Shown here: positions 1 through 11,900 of the stretch, piece by piece
Position numbering within the stretch: the first letter of the stretch is position 1
Layout of the letters: each line of letters opens with the position of its first letter
From: Rhyacophila brunnea
Lineage: Eukaryota > Arthropoda > Insecta > Trichoptera > Rhyacophilidae
DNA length: 64,000 nt
Assembly (NCBI GenBank): GCA_022495005.1
Contig: JAGYXB010002077.1
Location: forward strand, 124,001 to 188,000
Direction: 5' to 3'
Translations under genes and position numbers: made by a program
Notes under the pieces: generated by a model
Seen by the model: only the letters and a program-made list of their open reading frames with translations
The model's database searches: none
What the model was told of the DNA's origin: nothing

Positions 1-687
1 TTTTTATATAAAATTGTTTTCACTATTTTGACTAAAACACAATAGTGACTTGTAACGTTTTCGAAATACACCATTCAGTTAAATGTGATATAATTTTACA
101 TTTTCCAAATGATTATGCTTGAAATGCACACCGATCTTTTGCGCAGTTCTAATTTCAAAATCATTATTTTGATGTCAAATGATGACATGACAGATGAGCA
201 ATACAAATGAAAATAGCATTGCCATCATTCGCATTACACACAGCAATATTTTTCTCTTATTTTACATGAAGCATGCTCCTCAATTATAGTTGCCCGCATA
301 AAGAATTTAGATATGTTTTCATACATCTTTGGATGGGCTTTCCACAATACTTGTATCATAGAGAAAATAATACATAAAGGCCCTACATGAAAATTAATCT
401 ACATTTTAAAAATGGGTGTCAATTTTTAGAGGTGATACTGAATATGTACATTCCATTTTATTTACTTTTTGCAATGGTGGCATGCATGGTAAAATATAAA
501 TTCCATTATACATAGACTAGTACTAGACTATAAAATATATTTGACAAAGATCTTTCTTCAAAAAATGTTTTATAGCTTTTCTTTTAAGAGCAGTCTTTTA
601 TAAAACACGAGTGACATATTACACTGCGTAAAATATTTTATAAAAGTTAAAAAATGGACGACGAATGTATCTTGGCTTGCGCATTTA
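1..687. other. AT-rich intergenic sequence, no gene seen
   Basis: I see no coding exon, RNA gene or clear repeat boundary here. The sequence is AT-rich with frequent stops in all frames. It is downstream of the last CMAS exon on the minus strand. Confidence 0.5.
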
Positions 688-944
688 GCCGGCTCTTACA
701 TCTTAACCAGTATAGGAATGACCAATTTGTAGGTGTGCGTATGCATTCTGGCGGCTTTGACTCGCAGCCCGAGACGCATGCGATTTGTTGATAGCAGCAC
801 AATGTGTTTTTTTCAAACTTAAATGTCGCATACGACCAATCTGCGGAGCTCCATTTGGCAACGCGTGTTTTGCGAATAACGATGACGTCACATCGACGTA
901 TTCGATACGTTGCAGACAAGACGTGTTTTGATGTACGAGCCGGC
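688..944. mobile_element. MITE with TTA duplication (PIF/Harbinger-like)
   Basis: The ends are inverted copies starting GCCGGCTC and ending GAGCCGGC, continuing as (T/G)TACATC inward. Both ends are flanked by TTA (685-687 and 945-947). A 3-bp TTA duplication is typical of PIF/Harbinger elements. The inside has no intact transposase; the short open frames here have no recognisable domain. Confidence 0.6.
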
Positions 945-1882
945 TTATGTTTCTAATCGAGGACTGGATGCATAAAAGAAATATTAATAAATCTAACTCG
1001 TACAATATTGTTAAATTCTCGTGTGAGGAATGCAATCAAGCATTTTATCAGATACTGCAATGAAAGAATTAACACTGATCCGCAGTTTTAAACTCAGTTT
1101 ATGATCAAAAATGATTTCTATATCACGAGTTTCAGTGATTGATGATAAGGGGAAAGAATTTTCATTCAGTAATGAATAAATAACAGATAATCATTATGAT
1201 TATAACGTTTTTCAGTCAATTTATTGATACCTACTATATCTTCAAGCCAAGTCCAAGATAAATAAACAAACAAAAATAATATTGTAAGTATTTTGATACT
1301 TAGGTACCAATATTAAATTTAATACTTAAAAATGTATAGAATTAAGTAATATGAAATACATGTTATGTAAATCTTATCAAACTGACGTAAAGAATGGCTT
1401 GGCCTTTGATGATCCTGTGCCCCAATCAGGGATGCACCGGTGCCATTTTTACATTAATGTTTATTTACTTTTTTACGCGCAGTAGGCATTTCGCCAATAG
1501 AGTGAATCTGGCCGACGTATAACAAAAATCGTCACAGCCGATTTGATAATCGAAACCTCAAACCACCAGCCTTTCAGTTGACAGTCGAGCGTACTACCAA
1601 ATGGACCATTGAGGCCGTGGTAAATGTGTAAAATTTTGAGAATATTTAGTACACATAATCACTTGATGAGGTGGATTGCTTTGATTTTGAATCAGTCGGC
1701 CAACCGTGTAAATCGCTCAACTCTGAAGAAAATTTAAACAATAACAAAACACAAATCTACACTTGACACTTTAATCCAGTACACCATGCATTCAAAGCAT
1801 CAAAGACAAGCCGTAATACAAATTACCTATTTTCGTTAACATTTTGTCTTTTACGTATGTATACAAATATGTCATGAAGACT
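945..1882. other. Intergenic sequence, no gene seen
   Basis: No exon with convincing coding character was found. A moderately GC-rich patch near 1390-1620 resembles old repeat sequence but its ends could not be fixed. Confidence 0.4.
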
Positions 1883-2010
1883 CAGTAGCGAAGGGTGGAG
1901 GTAAGCTGTAAAGATCCGCCATAAATAGTCCACATTAAACTTTTTCAGTCATACGTATTTGTTTTTATTGAACGAAGACTACAATTTATTTACAGATGGT
2001 GTTGGATAGT
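1883..2010 (+). mobile_element. Truncated copy of long-TIR hAT MITE (family J)
   Basis: Starts CAGTAGCGAAGGGTGGAGG and continues through the CCATAAATAG and CAGTCATACGTATTTG segments of the full copies at 53764-54290 and 62470-63028. It is cut off where the family A element begins at 2012, so only the left arm remains. Confidence 0.7.
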
Positions 2011-2011
2011 T

Positions 2012-2671
2012 TGGTAATTGTGCGGCAGAGGTGGACACGAGTTTTTATAAAAAAAAATTTACGAAAACAGTTTATTCCATGTAGACAATTATAATTAATA
2101 CCTTTTTCTGTCGACGCATCGGCTTTTTGATTCAATAATCGTTAATTGAAAATTTGAAATTTTCATACATTTTGATACACCATTATCACAAACTAAGATT
2201 ATATGAGGTAATATTAGGTTGGGGTAGGTTAGATTAGGTTAGGTTATGTTAAGTTAGGTTTGGTTTGGAATTTACAATCTGCCTGTAAAGATGCCCAGTG
2301 TAATCATCGAATAAGCTAATAAGCAGGTTGTAAACACTCTACCGAGAAAAGTTGAAAGCCGGTCAACTTTACACGCTACACGCCGGCGTGTGGGCCTACT
2401 GCGTCTGCGCAGTACCAACCTCCCGGTAAAAAAACGAACTACGTTCCGTCAAAATAGTAACTGGCTTGTGGCTTCTCAGCGAATGGAAAGTTTTGTGTGT
2501 AATCATCAAATCGCAGTAGCTGAATCGCCCGCTTTTAAATTCGCCAATAAACAGCTCGTGAAGAAGCTCAATGTAATTGAGGCTTATCACACACTAAGAT
2601 TATATTAGGTTGGGATAGATTAGGTTAGGTTTGGTCTAAAAACGCATGTGGGCATTTGCGGCACATTTACC
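2012..2671. mobile_element. Family A TIR element with TTAGG-like runs
   Basis: The left end reads TGGTAATTGTGCGGCAGAGG and the right end is the inverted form ending GCGGCACATTTACC. Inside are GGTTAGGTTA-type runs (permuted TTAGG, the usual insect telomere unit), repeated near 2215-2270 and 2600-2635. The 2276-2590 middle looks like extra sequence absent from the other copies and contains a 72-aa open frame with no recognised domain. Other copies: 3489-5278, 31905-32190, 54808-55060. Confidence 0.7.
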
Positions 2672-2852
2672 TTTATTTTTTATTATCATAAATAGTTTAA
2701 TGTTTCATTTAGATTTATAACTATGTTACTCAATGCTACCGGAAGATGTCATGGAGAGTTGAGGCTTTCCAGATGTGGCTGTATACACACATTCTCACAG
2801 CTAACCTAATCAGTAGTGAATAGACCAAGGGTCCTTTTTAGTTCACTTTCAT

Positions 2853-3190
2853 ATCAACTGTGGAAAGGAAAAGGACAGGAAAGGAAAGTTTTCGGTCAAA
2901 GTTAAAATACAAAATAGACCAAACCTTGAAGTCCATGTTAATTCATAATTTGGTTTTTATATCTCTAATCTGATATTAATTATTGAGTTAATTAAAAAAA
3001 GCCATTGTTTTTCCAACGTCACTTCCTTTCATTTTTTTTAATTGCTAGCTAAATTTAGATAATAAATCGGAATTTGCAGCTTACATTCTTTGGACACAAC
3101 TTATTTTTAGTTTTCAACAACATTATTATGCAATAAAACCTATTTTGAACAAACTGAGGGTTACACCCTTTTTCCTTTCTCCAGTCGAAT
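2853..3190. mobile_element. TA-type MITE, family U copy 1
   Basis: The left end ATCAACTGTGGAAAGGAAAAGG pairs with an inverted right end ending CCTTTCTCCAGTCGA. The interior matches the better-preserved copy at 28116-28523 (shared GGTCAAAGTTAAAA, TAATCTGATATTAATTATTG and CAATAAAACCTATTTTGAA). Confidence 0.65.
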
Positions 3191-3556
3191 GTTTAGGATC
3201 TATACAATATAGACAGAAGAAGGTATTCTTCAACATATTTAGGAAAAAGAGGGAATCATATTAATATGGCCATTTTGTTATCAAATCCAGAATGATTGAA
3301 TTGGAAACTATAGGAAAATATTTTGGTTTGAAAAAGTTTTACAAGAAATTCAAAGTTCAAGTTCAATACTTCGATACAAACTCAGGAAGCTTATATTCCA
3401 TGAGAAAATCATAGAAAAACACAGGCCTGGAAGAAGAATCGAAAAACTGTTAAACCTACTACACAAGTTCTATTCCGGAAAATAGGCTTGGTAATTGTGC
3501 CGCAGATGCCGTCATGAGCTTATATGATTTTTTTTAAATAATAATTATAATAAATT

Positions 3557-5059
3557 CCGACGAAAATAATTAAACTTGTAGAGATGACAATGACACCAGT
3601 ACAATGCCGGGTAAAGCTTCAAGCGGAAATATCCGAGCCATTTGCATCACTGAATGGCCTAAGGCAGCGGTCGGCAAACCGCGGCTCGCGAGCCACATGC
3701 GGCTCTTTGGCCATTTGAGTGCGGCTCGGCCACAAATTCCCTCTGCCCTATTTGACATGGCTATAAAGAAGAAGCAAATAAAAATGGAAGACGAAACCCG
3801 TGAATTGAGTTGAATGGACCGAAACTTTCCAAGGCAATGCTATGTCATTATTCACGTTGACTGTTTGTCAGTCATTATCATGATTTAATTTTATGGATAC
3901 CATACTTACAATTTAATTTTTATCAATATATAAGATCATTATTACGTATGATATCAAGTTTTATTCAGTGTACCTATAGTTTAAAGACTTAAAACTTTAA
4001 TTAAAGTTTATTAAGTTAATAAGCAATGTACCTACATAATTATAATTTAAGAAATTTGGCTCTCCAAAGAAATGTCAATCGTTGTACTGTTGATATTTGG
4101 CTCTATTGACTAACGAGTTTGTCGACCACTGGCCTAAGGCAAGGTGACGCTCTGGCATGCCTTCTTTTCAATATTGCGCTAGAAAAGGCGACACGGGATG
4201 CAAAGATTGATGCCCGTGGCAGCGGCACGATATTTACTAAGCCTGTGCAGCTGCTGGCGTATGCCGATGATATCGACATCATTGCCATATCAGAATTGGC
4301 GCTGAAAAAGGCATTCACAGCACTAGAAGCCTCTGCCAAAAGAATGGGTTTACAAATAAGCGAGGCAAAAACTAAATACATGCCTATCTATGTCACGCCA
4401 CGAGAAGTCGCACCAAAGTTAGATATTGGTGCATACAAGTTTGATACGGTCGACAGTTTCATATACCTTGGATCTCTTGTAGCTCGACATAATGATATTA
4501 CAGAAGAAATCAACAAGAGAATCATGTCTGCGAATAAATGCTACTTTGGTCTGTTAAGACATTTTAAGTCCCGCTTACTATCTCGTCGAACTAAAAGCAC
4601 TCTTTACAAAACACTTGTAAAGCCAGTGCTCACCTACGCATCGGAAACCTGGACATTAACTCTGCGAAATGAGCGAGCCCTGAACATCTTTGAAAGAAAA
4701 ATTCTCCGCCGTATATATGGACCGATCAGGGATGGCACCAATTGGAGGAGAAGATATAATGCTGAGCTCTACGGACTGTACAAAGATTGCAGCGCAGTTC
4801 AATCAATTAAGATTGGGAGACTTCGATGGCTAGGTCATGTGCACCGTATGAATGACAATGAACCGGCAAAGAGAGTGATGTCCAGCAATCCAATAAGACG
4901 TAGAAGAAGAGGGAGGCCAAAGATTCGCTGGTTAGATGGAGCTGCCAGTGACTGCCGTATTCTGGGGTACCAAATTGGAAAGCGGCCACACTGGATAGGG
5001 ACAGGTGGAGGGAGCTGTTGGAGGAGGCCAGGACCCACACCGGGTTGTCGCGCCCCTGA
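3557..5059 (+). pseudogene. Reverse transcriptase fragment, interrupted and frameshifted
   Basis: The frame reads from 3557 (KLVEMTMT) through NGLR at 3664 and resumes at 4140 with QGDALACLLFNI after the inserted hAT is skipped. The catalytic motif AYADDIDII lies near 4257-4283. A long C-terminal part follows (ETWTL, ERKILRRIYGP, RLRWLGHVHRM, RRRRRGRPKIRWLD). Near 4965 a one-base shift moves the conserved ending (NWKAATLDRDRWRELLEEA, then THTGLSRP) into another frame. The stop codon at 5057-5059 is the first TGA of the terminal tandem repeat. The interruption and shift make this non-functional. Confidence 0.85.
3665..4131 (+). mobile_element. Non-autonomous hAT (family F), copy 1
   Basis: TIRs read CAGCGGTCGGCAAACC at the left and the inverted GTTTGTCGACCACTG at the right. 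The 8-bp duplication GCCTAAGG is present at 3657-3664 and 4132-4139. The interior has GCGGCTCTTTGGCC and no transposase frame. It sits in the reverse transcriptase codons for GLR. A second copy is at 16371-17155. Confidence 0.92.
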
Positions 5060-5278
5060 TGATGATGATGAATTTATAATAAATACCTTTTTCTGTCGGC
5101 GCAAAGGCTTTTCGATCCAATAATTGTATATTTAAAATTTTCATACATTTTAATGCATCATTATCACAAACTAAGATTATATTAGGTAATATTAGGTTGG
5201 GGTAGGATAGGTTAGGTTTGGTTTGGTCTAAAAAGAAAGTTATAAAATATCATGACGGCATATGCGGCACATTTACCA

Positions 5279-5805
5279 TAATTATTATAATTGTCAACAT
5301 TAAAAGTAAGTGACACACGAAGAGAATAATAATAATGAATTTATGTAGCATAGCAGTCATATACGTAATTAGTATTCATCTAGTCTTTCAATGACATAAG
5401 TATAAAAGTTTTTTGTAAGTATAACTTAAAATGTGATAACAGCTATTTTTGCGACTTACGTATTTAAAATACCTACCTACAATCATTGGTCTACGTATAC
5501 AATTCAAAGAAGAACTAGGTACATGTAGAAACAATGAGAAACAAACATTGCAAAAACAACATAACCTGTTTGTTTAGTACACATGCACCGAGAGGTTAAA
5601 TAATAATGACAACTCCAATTTATTATAGGTACTGACATATTATTATATCAACACTCAACAGGTTGTATCAAAAATATATGCAGCTTGGAAAAGTTTTGTT
5701 CGATATTTGAAATTTTAGCGGAAATAATAAAAATAAAACAAAAGTCACTCACCAACTGTCATATCGGTAGTCATTATTATTGAATAGATGTAGAATCAAA
5801 TTCAT
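5279..5805. other. Sequence 3' of CMAS, no gene seen
   Basis: AT-rich sequence just downstream of the CMAS stop codon on the minus strand; the CMAS 3' UTR must lie here. I did not identify a single convincing poly(A) signal. Confidence 0.4.
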
Positions 5806-5932
5806 TTAATCGGTAGTATTTTTATAAACAAAATCGTCCCGGGAAACGTCACACATAACATTCGCAATCCGCAAATCCGAATAGTTGTCAATCTCTAAAC
5901 TGTCGTTCGCCAAAACTTCCACAATTCCACAG
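5806..5932 (-). CDS. Cmas: CMAS terminal exon
   Basis: Encodes CGIVEV, NDSLEIDNYSDLRIANVM and DDFVYKNTTD, then TAA. The acceptor is ACTTTTACAG|C at 5933. The S-EID-YSDLRIA stretch matches the conserved C-terminal SVDID-DIDWPIA region of the family. Confidence 0.9.
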
Positions 5933-8900
5933 CTGTAAAAGTGAACGTACGTGTATATTTGGCAATCATTGGACACTTCCACGAATTGAAAAATGAATAT
6001 TATAATTTCGATTAGGCACCTACTGAATTAATAATAAATGACCAAGACGACGGCACACATAACACGTTACTAAACAGATAGAGTAAACAGAAGAGAATAT
6101 TATTAGTCTGACTCCGACTACAAACAAGTCGCGTTTAGTTTAGAGAAGGAGTAGTAGTCAAGTGACGTGTGACATTTGCATTTACAATAAAAAGTAACAG
6201 GAACTACGTCACGTTGCATAAAGTTATTTAATAAACGATGATGAACAAAAACAATATTAATGTACCCTTACATTATTAACAACGTCTATAGATATTTGAT
6301 TCTTATTAAGAATGAAAAACAAACTGTTAACGAATATTTACGTAAATTGTAGACGAACTATTATTTTGACATTTCAACAAACTTCAAACTTCACGTGACG
6401 TGCAGCGCTGCAGCGGTTTTGTAAAAACAAAACAATGTAGGTAATAAAACGAAAAAACCCCACTTGTAACTTTTACCGCCATATTCAGATTTATTTTTCA
6501 GGTTTAAAAGAATACTATGTTATGTAATAAAAATACTTTATGCAGTCATCAAATGTCTAAAATAAATATAAAGGATAATAAGGCTTCAAAATTATATAAA
6601 TAGATTATCTACAACGTTTAAGGTATGTCCAGGATCATGTTTTGAAAATAGAAAAAAAGCTCCATTTTGACCCACGCTGAGCACGTCCGCCCTTAATGTA
6701 AAAACATAAATATTTGTATGTTTAAACATTATTATTAAGTACCTATGTCATTAATATTATTTTGCACTAGGTACTCCATAGGGAACACAAAAATAATGGG
6801 AAGTGTGTTGCCTTTTGGATGAGGTTGTGACAAATTTTAAATCTCGAATGTCGTTAAATATATTATTATGTTATTTTCAAAACTTGTTATTTTCAACAAT
6901 AGGTATTCTATATTAAAGTTTGTCACGTAAACGAAACGCACAGTATATATTGGTAGGTATTATTTTATGACATTCAGCGCCCTTTGTGTATCTTGCAATA
7001 TATGGTCTGACTGTCATAAAGTTATACAAATAGTCCAACTTTAAAACCTTGGTCCATGGCAACTGGCTAAATGCTAAATGTAAAAGTCTGTGGACTTAAG
7101 AAGAATAGATAGGCATGGCCTCACAAGGGGGGCTGACAGGGCTCTAGCCTGGGGCCCCGGCTTTGAGGGGGCCCGGCGTGGCGGGTTGACCGGATAAGTG
7201 AGATAAACACATATCATAAATTAGCTTTAATAGTAAAAAAAAAAGTCATACTTTATGACCATTACCATTTTCAATTATATGGTTGTGCGATGTAATTTTT
7301 GATTATTGTGTGTGGATAGGTACTCGACAATTCCAAGTAGATGTATTAATCGCTAATAATACACTGTATAAGTACGCTTAATTTGAATTAAGTTAAAATG
7401 TTAATGTACTGCGTCACTGCTTTTAACCTTAGCAATGGGTAGGGGGCCCGCCAATGATCCTAGCCTGAGGGCCCGCATCTGGGTGGGGGGCCATGTAGAT
7501 AGGTAAGTACCTACTAAAGAGCGGGCCTAAAGTCCCAGTGAAATATTTATCGTAAGCCACGCATTCACACGCATCTTACTTAAGCCGCGTTGACACGATC
7601 CGAGTACACTCAGACCGAGCGCACTCGTTTGAGACAGCTTCATACTAATTACTCCTATCTGAGCTAGCTCAGAAGATTAGGATGCGGTCCGAGTAGATCG
7701 TATATGAGTAATTAGTATGAAGCTGTCTCGTACGAGTGCGCTCGGTCCGAGAGTACTCGGATCGTGTCAACGCGGCTTTACACTGTACAATACATATTTT
7801 TTTTACCATGTCCGATCGTAATAGGATCATAATATGGGCCTCCACAGTGTAGAGGTTTGTATTAACAGATTTTGTTTTTTACGAGAAATGGATGTCAGTC
7901 ACTTGCTCAACCTATTAGGTCCATACCCTGACTCACACAAATTGAAAAATAATAATATGTGTACTTGCCAGACCCAAGATTCGAACCTGGGACCCACGGT
8001 ATGATAGTCCAACGCTTATGCCGCGCGGCCACCGTGGGCGTTTACACATAATTTACATAACAAATTTTACAATATCAAAAAAAAAAATATATTAAGAGAA
8101 AGATCATTTTAAAAGAAAATAAAATCATAAGTAAGTATATTTTGCGTTTATACCCTCGAAGTCTGTGACGCATATTTACATCGTGTCATTCTGTTAAGCC
8201 GCGTTGACACGGTCCAAGTACGATCCAAGTACACTTGGACCGAGTGCCATCCAAGTGCACTCGTATGAGACATCTTCATACTAATTATTCCTATCCAAGC
8301 TACTTGGACCGCGTCCTACTCATCCAAGTTAACTTGGATAGGAATAATTAGTATGAAGCTGTCACTTGTATGGCACTCGATCCAAGTGTACTTGGATCGT
8401 ACTTGGACCGTGTCAACGCGGTTTTAACGGCAAGGGTCTCTGATGTCCGTAATCTGCCACTGACTCATAGCTGGTCCATGGGTAGAGCAACAACCCAGAG
8501 CCCCAAGATTTTGGAGACGTCAATTTTTATACGCCTAGGATGGCCTACTGGTTACGCGTCAGGCCTATAATGTCATGGGTCCCGGGTCTGACAAATTCAG
8601 AATATGTTGTTTTTCATATGTTTGTGGACCCAGATAAATAATCACCAGCCGACCCTGCACTGACTCCATCTCTGTTTATTTTATACCTACTCACTGTTGT
8701 GTGATATTAATTATTTGTTAGAATTGTCTATTTATTTTGCAGTCTTACATATTCGAAACGAATACGAATTTTCTCACGGCAAACTTTCTCAATAAACCAG
8801 TACATCCTCCATTTCACTTGACTGTGATTGTTAGCACAAGCATTAACAATGTTATACACGACTTTCATTATCCATGACATACCTATAAAAAGTATAAACA

Positions 8901-11900
8901 TATTATGACATAACGTATTATGTGTTTACCTGTCGTCTTGAAATCGTCCGCTTTGTATTAATTCCGTCCTAGCAAAGTAGAACATTCCGTTTTCCACTAG
9001 CTCTCCATTCCAATCTTGTCTTCGTGGACGTTGATTTGGGTCGAAGTTGACAGCTACTATTTTAGAATCTTCTTCCTTCCATCTTAGTTTAAAATTCCTA
9101 GAATATTCATTTAATATAATATTTTAAGAACGTCCCTAAATTGTAACAGTTGTCCATGAAGCACATGAGATGGTCAGGAAGATAGAAAATTTTAACAAGA
9201 TGCGATTTTTTCACAATCTAATCAGTGTCTGCCAAACTTTGTTACTTGACGGCACACTGGAGAAGGTGAATTTGTTTCATGGCACACCAATAAGAAAATA
9301 ATAATAAATAAATAAATATTGGGAGGTACGTAGGAACTTTATCAATATAAATAAATAAAAAACATTGTATAGGTAACTAACAATAGAATAATATTGTTTT
9401 ACCAACATAATACCATCAACATAGGTAGATAGTAATTTTATTAGTGAGAAGGATATCATCATCATCAACATCATGAGCCTGAATCAATCCACTGCTGGAT
9501 GAAGGCCTCTTCAATTTGCTTCCACTTCTCTCAATCCTGTGCGTTGCGTTGCCACATACTTCTGCAGAACTTTATCATTTCATCGATTCAGCGGCCTCTA
9601 GGTCTACCTTGCGGACGTTTTGTACCTCTTGGATACCACTGGATGACTAAATTTGTCAAGGACATAAGTATACAATAAGCATTTCAAATGTATTTATACA
9701 AATATTTTTATAAACATTTTTCATACAATGTTTATTTGTTTACAGACAGATGTATCTTGGCAATGAGTCTCAAAAATCAAGCTCAAATTGGACCGGAGCG
9801 CCGTTTCGATTCATGAAGTCGCTAAATAGCCAAAAAAACTAACATTTATTTTTATAAAATATAAATAAAATTTTCGGAAAATTATTGAGCGCTCCGGTTC
9901 GTGAAATTTTCCATTTCGAGCGCTGACTGCAGAGCGTAAAATAATCATAGTGACAAAATAAACCGGAAACTTAAGTTGCTGTATTTTTAACAAGTGGATG
10001 TGAAAACATTGAAAACAGATACTGTGGAAGAAGCCATCGTGTTGTGTTAGTTTATTTTCAATGAGCCTTCATAAAACAGAAGATTGGAAACAATTTCAAT
10101 CATATCCGTCTGGTCGCCTAGTTTAACTTTTAAATTTAATTCAATATCCGTGAGAAGTATGAGTTGTCATCGTTTCATAGTACGGTACGCTCAGAAGTAG
10201 GGTGATGGGTTATTACAGTTTATTAGACACCATTTTATTGACAGTACCTATCCATAGCACCTCATGGTGTGAATTTGTGTTCAATATATTGTAATGAATC
10301 TATTATTACTATAGGTAATTAATCTGACAGTCGTACCTACACTAATCCGACGATGTCCAACCTTTTGACCTGTAACTGGTCGGAAGCAGGTCCGGTCCGT
10401 CCATACATACGAAATATACATTGCAGAAGGGCGGCTTATTTAGATTTTAGAGATGGCCAAAAATTATTTTTATTTTCATTTTATATTAAGTATTAAAATG
10501 TTCAATTAATGTTACTCATAAAGAAATACCCTCCCAGCCCAACACAAATCAAGACAAACTATTCTAGAAAGGATTGCACGAAATTTCAAACATTTGTTTT
10601 AGTGAAGTCGTTTCATGGTCATGGCCAGTAAATGGTTTCACGTAGGTATATCGAATAAGCTCACTTCCACCACTCCTCTTACCAAATCATGTGTTCATTT
10701 TAGTGTGTAATGACACTGCACAATACTATTCATAATATTTTAAGAGGGATCACATCAAAAGTTGCGATTTCACAGAGTCAACTATTATCCGAATTACGAA
10801 GCATACACTCTTGCGTAAGATTATTTATTTTACAAACGTATACAATTTAGATGGAGAGGAGGACGGCTCTTCGTGACGGCTAATCGGAAGATGCTTTTGA
10901 CAAACGTTTTGCAAAATGGTCGTATTCAATTCGTACCTATCATGAAAATTTCTTACTGGCTAACTGGAAAGCTAGCTAAAGGTGTGTGGCTGTAAACAAG
11001 TCAATGCAGTAACGTCCCTAGCTAAAGTGCCGCCTTTAACCTTCTCTTTACCTCATTGTATAATTCGAGTGCTTAAAGTCAGACAACGTTATCTATAAAA
11101 AAGTGTTCTTTTTTTTGAGATAACGTTATTTTACATTTACGGCTACATGATAGTCAAACATCATTATGTCAATCTTTTCTAATTTCTTATTAAATCGTCA
11201 GTAAAGTTTAACGCTAATTACATAAGTTACCCTTGTTTTCATATTTTTTAAAAACTATCCCTATAAATTTTAACATCATCATAAGCAAGATAAATGTACA
11301 ATACACAATAAATTATAAAATATTAACATTAGGTTTTAAATATCTAAAATAACGATTTTTGGCTCTCCTGTAAAGTTGCACTTTTGTAGATAGTGTTGTT
11401 TGACACTAAGCCCTCGAATATCACCTTGGGTTACCGTACGAGATTGACAATATTACAGTAAGTAAAAAGGAAATGCCGATTTTGGCAACATAAATAAGTC
11501 CAATAAGATTTCATCATCATTATTGGCTATTTGTTTTAGCTATAAAATTATCAAAAAGGCACCAAAACTTAATTATAATCATACGAGTGAGTATTTCTAT
11601 ACATTCTTACGGCCTATTTAGATAAGTCATACCTAATAAGTACTATTTCGATCTCACCCCTTATACCCCGTTTACACGTGCATAGATCTACTGCTGACAG
11701 TACACATTATCGCGGCCATAACAAGAGAATGCACGTGTAAATACGTATTATCGTGCAAGTTTCAAGGTTGCATGCATGGCTCAAAAACATTCAGAAGCTT
11801 CCGAATTTTCACGCAATAATTATTGGTACTTGCATGGTGGCTGCGCATGCGTAGTAGAACGATAATGGTGAACCTACCGGAAGAAATACGAATTACACCA

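Larger units (their letters stand above)
3556..5073 (+). mobile_element. 5'-truncated RTE-like LINE inside family A element
   Basis: The element is flanked by an 11-bp target-site duplication TTATAATAAAT (3545-3555 and 5074-5084) and ends in a short (TGA/GAT)n tail, both usual for RTE-type non-LTR retrotransposons. It starts inside the reverse transcriptase domain, so most of ORF2 and all of the endonuclease are missing. A 467-bp hAT element is inserted at 3665-4131. The RTE-like assignment rests on the motif pattern; other LINE clades with similar C-termini are possible. Confidence 0.85.
3489..5278. mobile_element. Family A TIR element interrupted by a LINE
   Basis: The left end TGGTAATTGTGCCGCAGATG and the inverted right end (ending GCGGCACATTTACCA) form a TIR of about 28 bp that includes GCCGTCATGA. 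Removing the inserted LINE (3556-5073) and one 11-bp duplication leaves about 260 bp, the same size as the copy at 54808-55060. The right part keeps the family's GGTTGGGGTAGG and TTAGG-like runs. It is the outermost layer of a three-deep nest. Confidence 0.85.

Noticed and set aside
647..1035. Two overlapping minus-strand frames of 90 and 110 aa
   Set aside because: They overlap the MITE at 688-944 and have no recognisable domain or splice structure.
2390..2608. 72-aa plus-strand frame
   Set aside because: Lies within a family A repeat; no domain and not shared with other copies.
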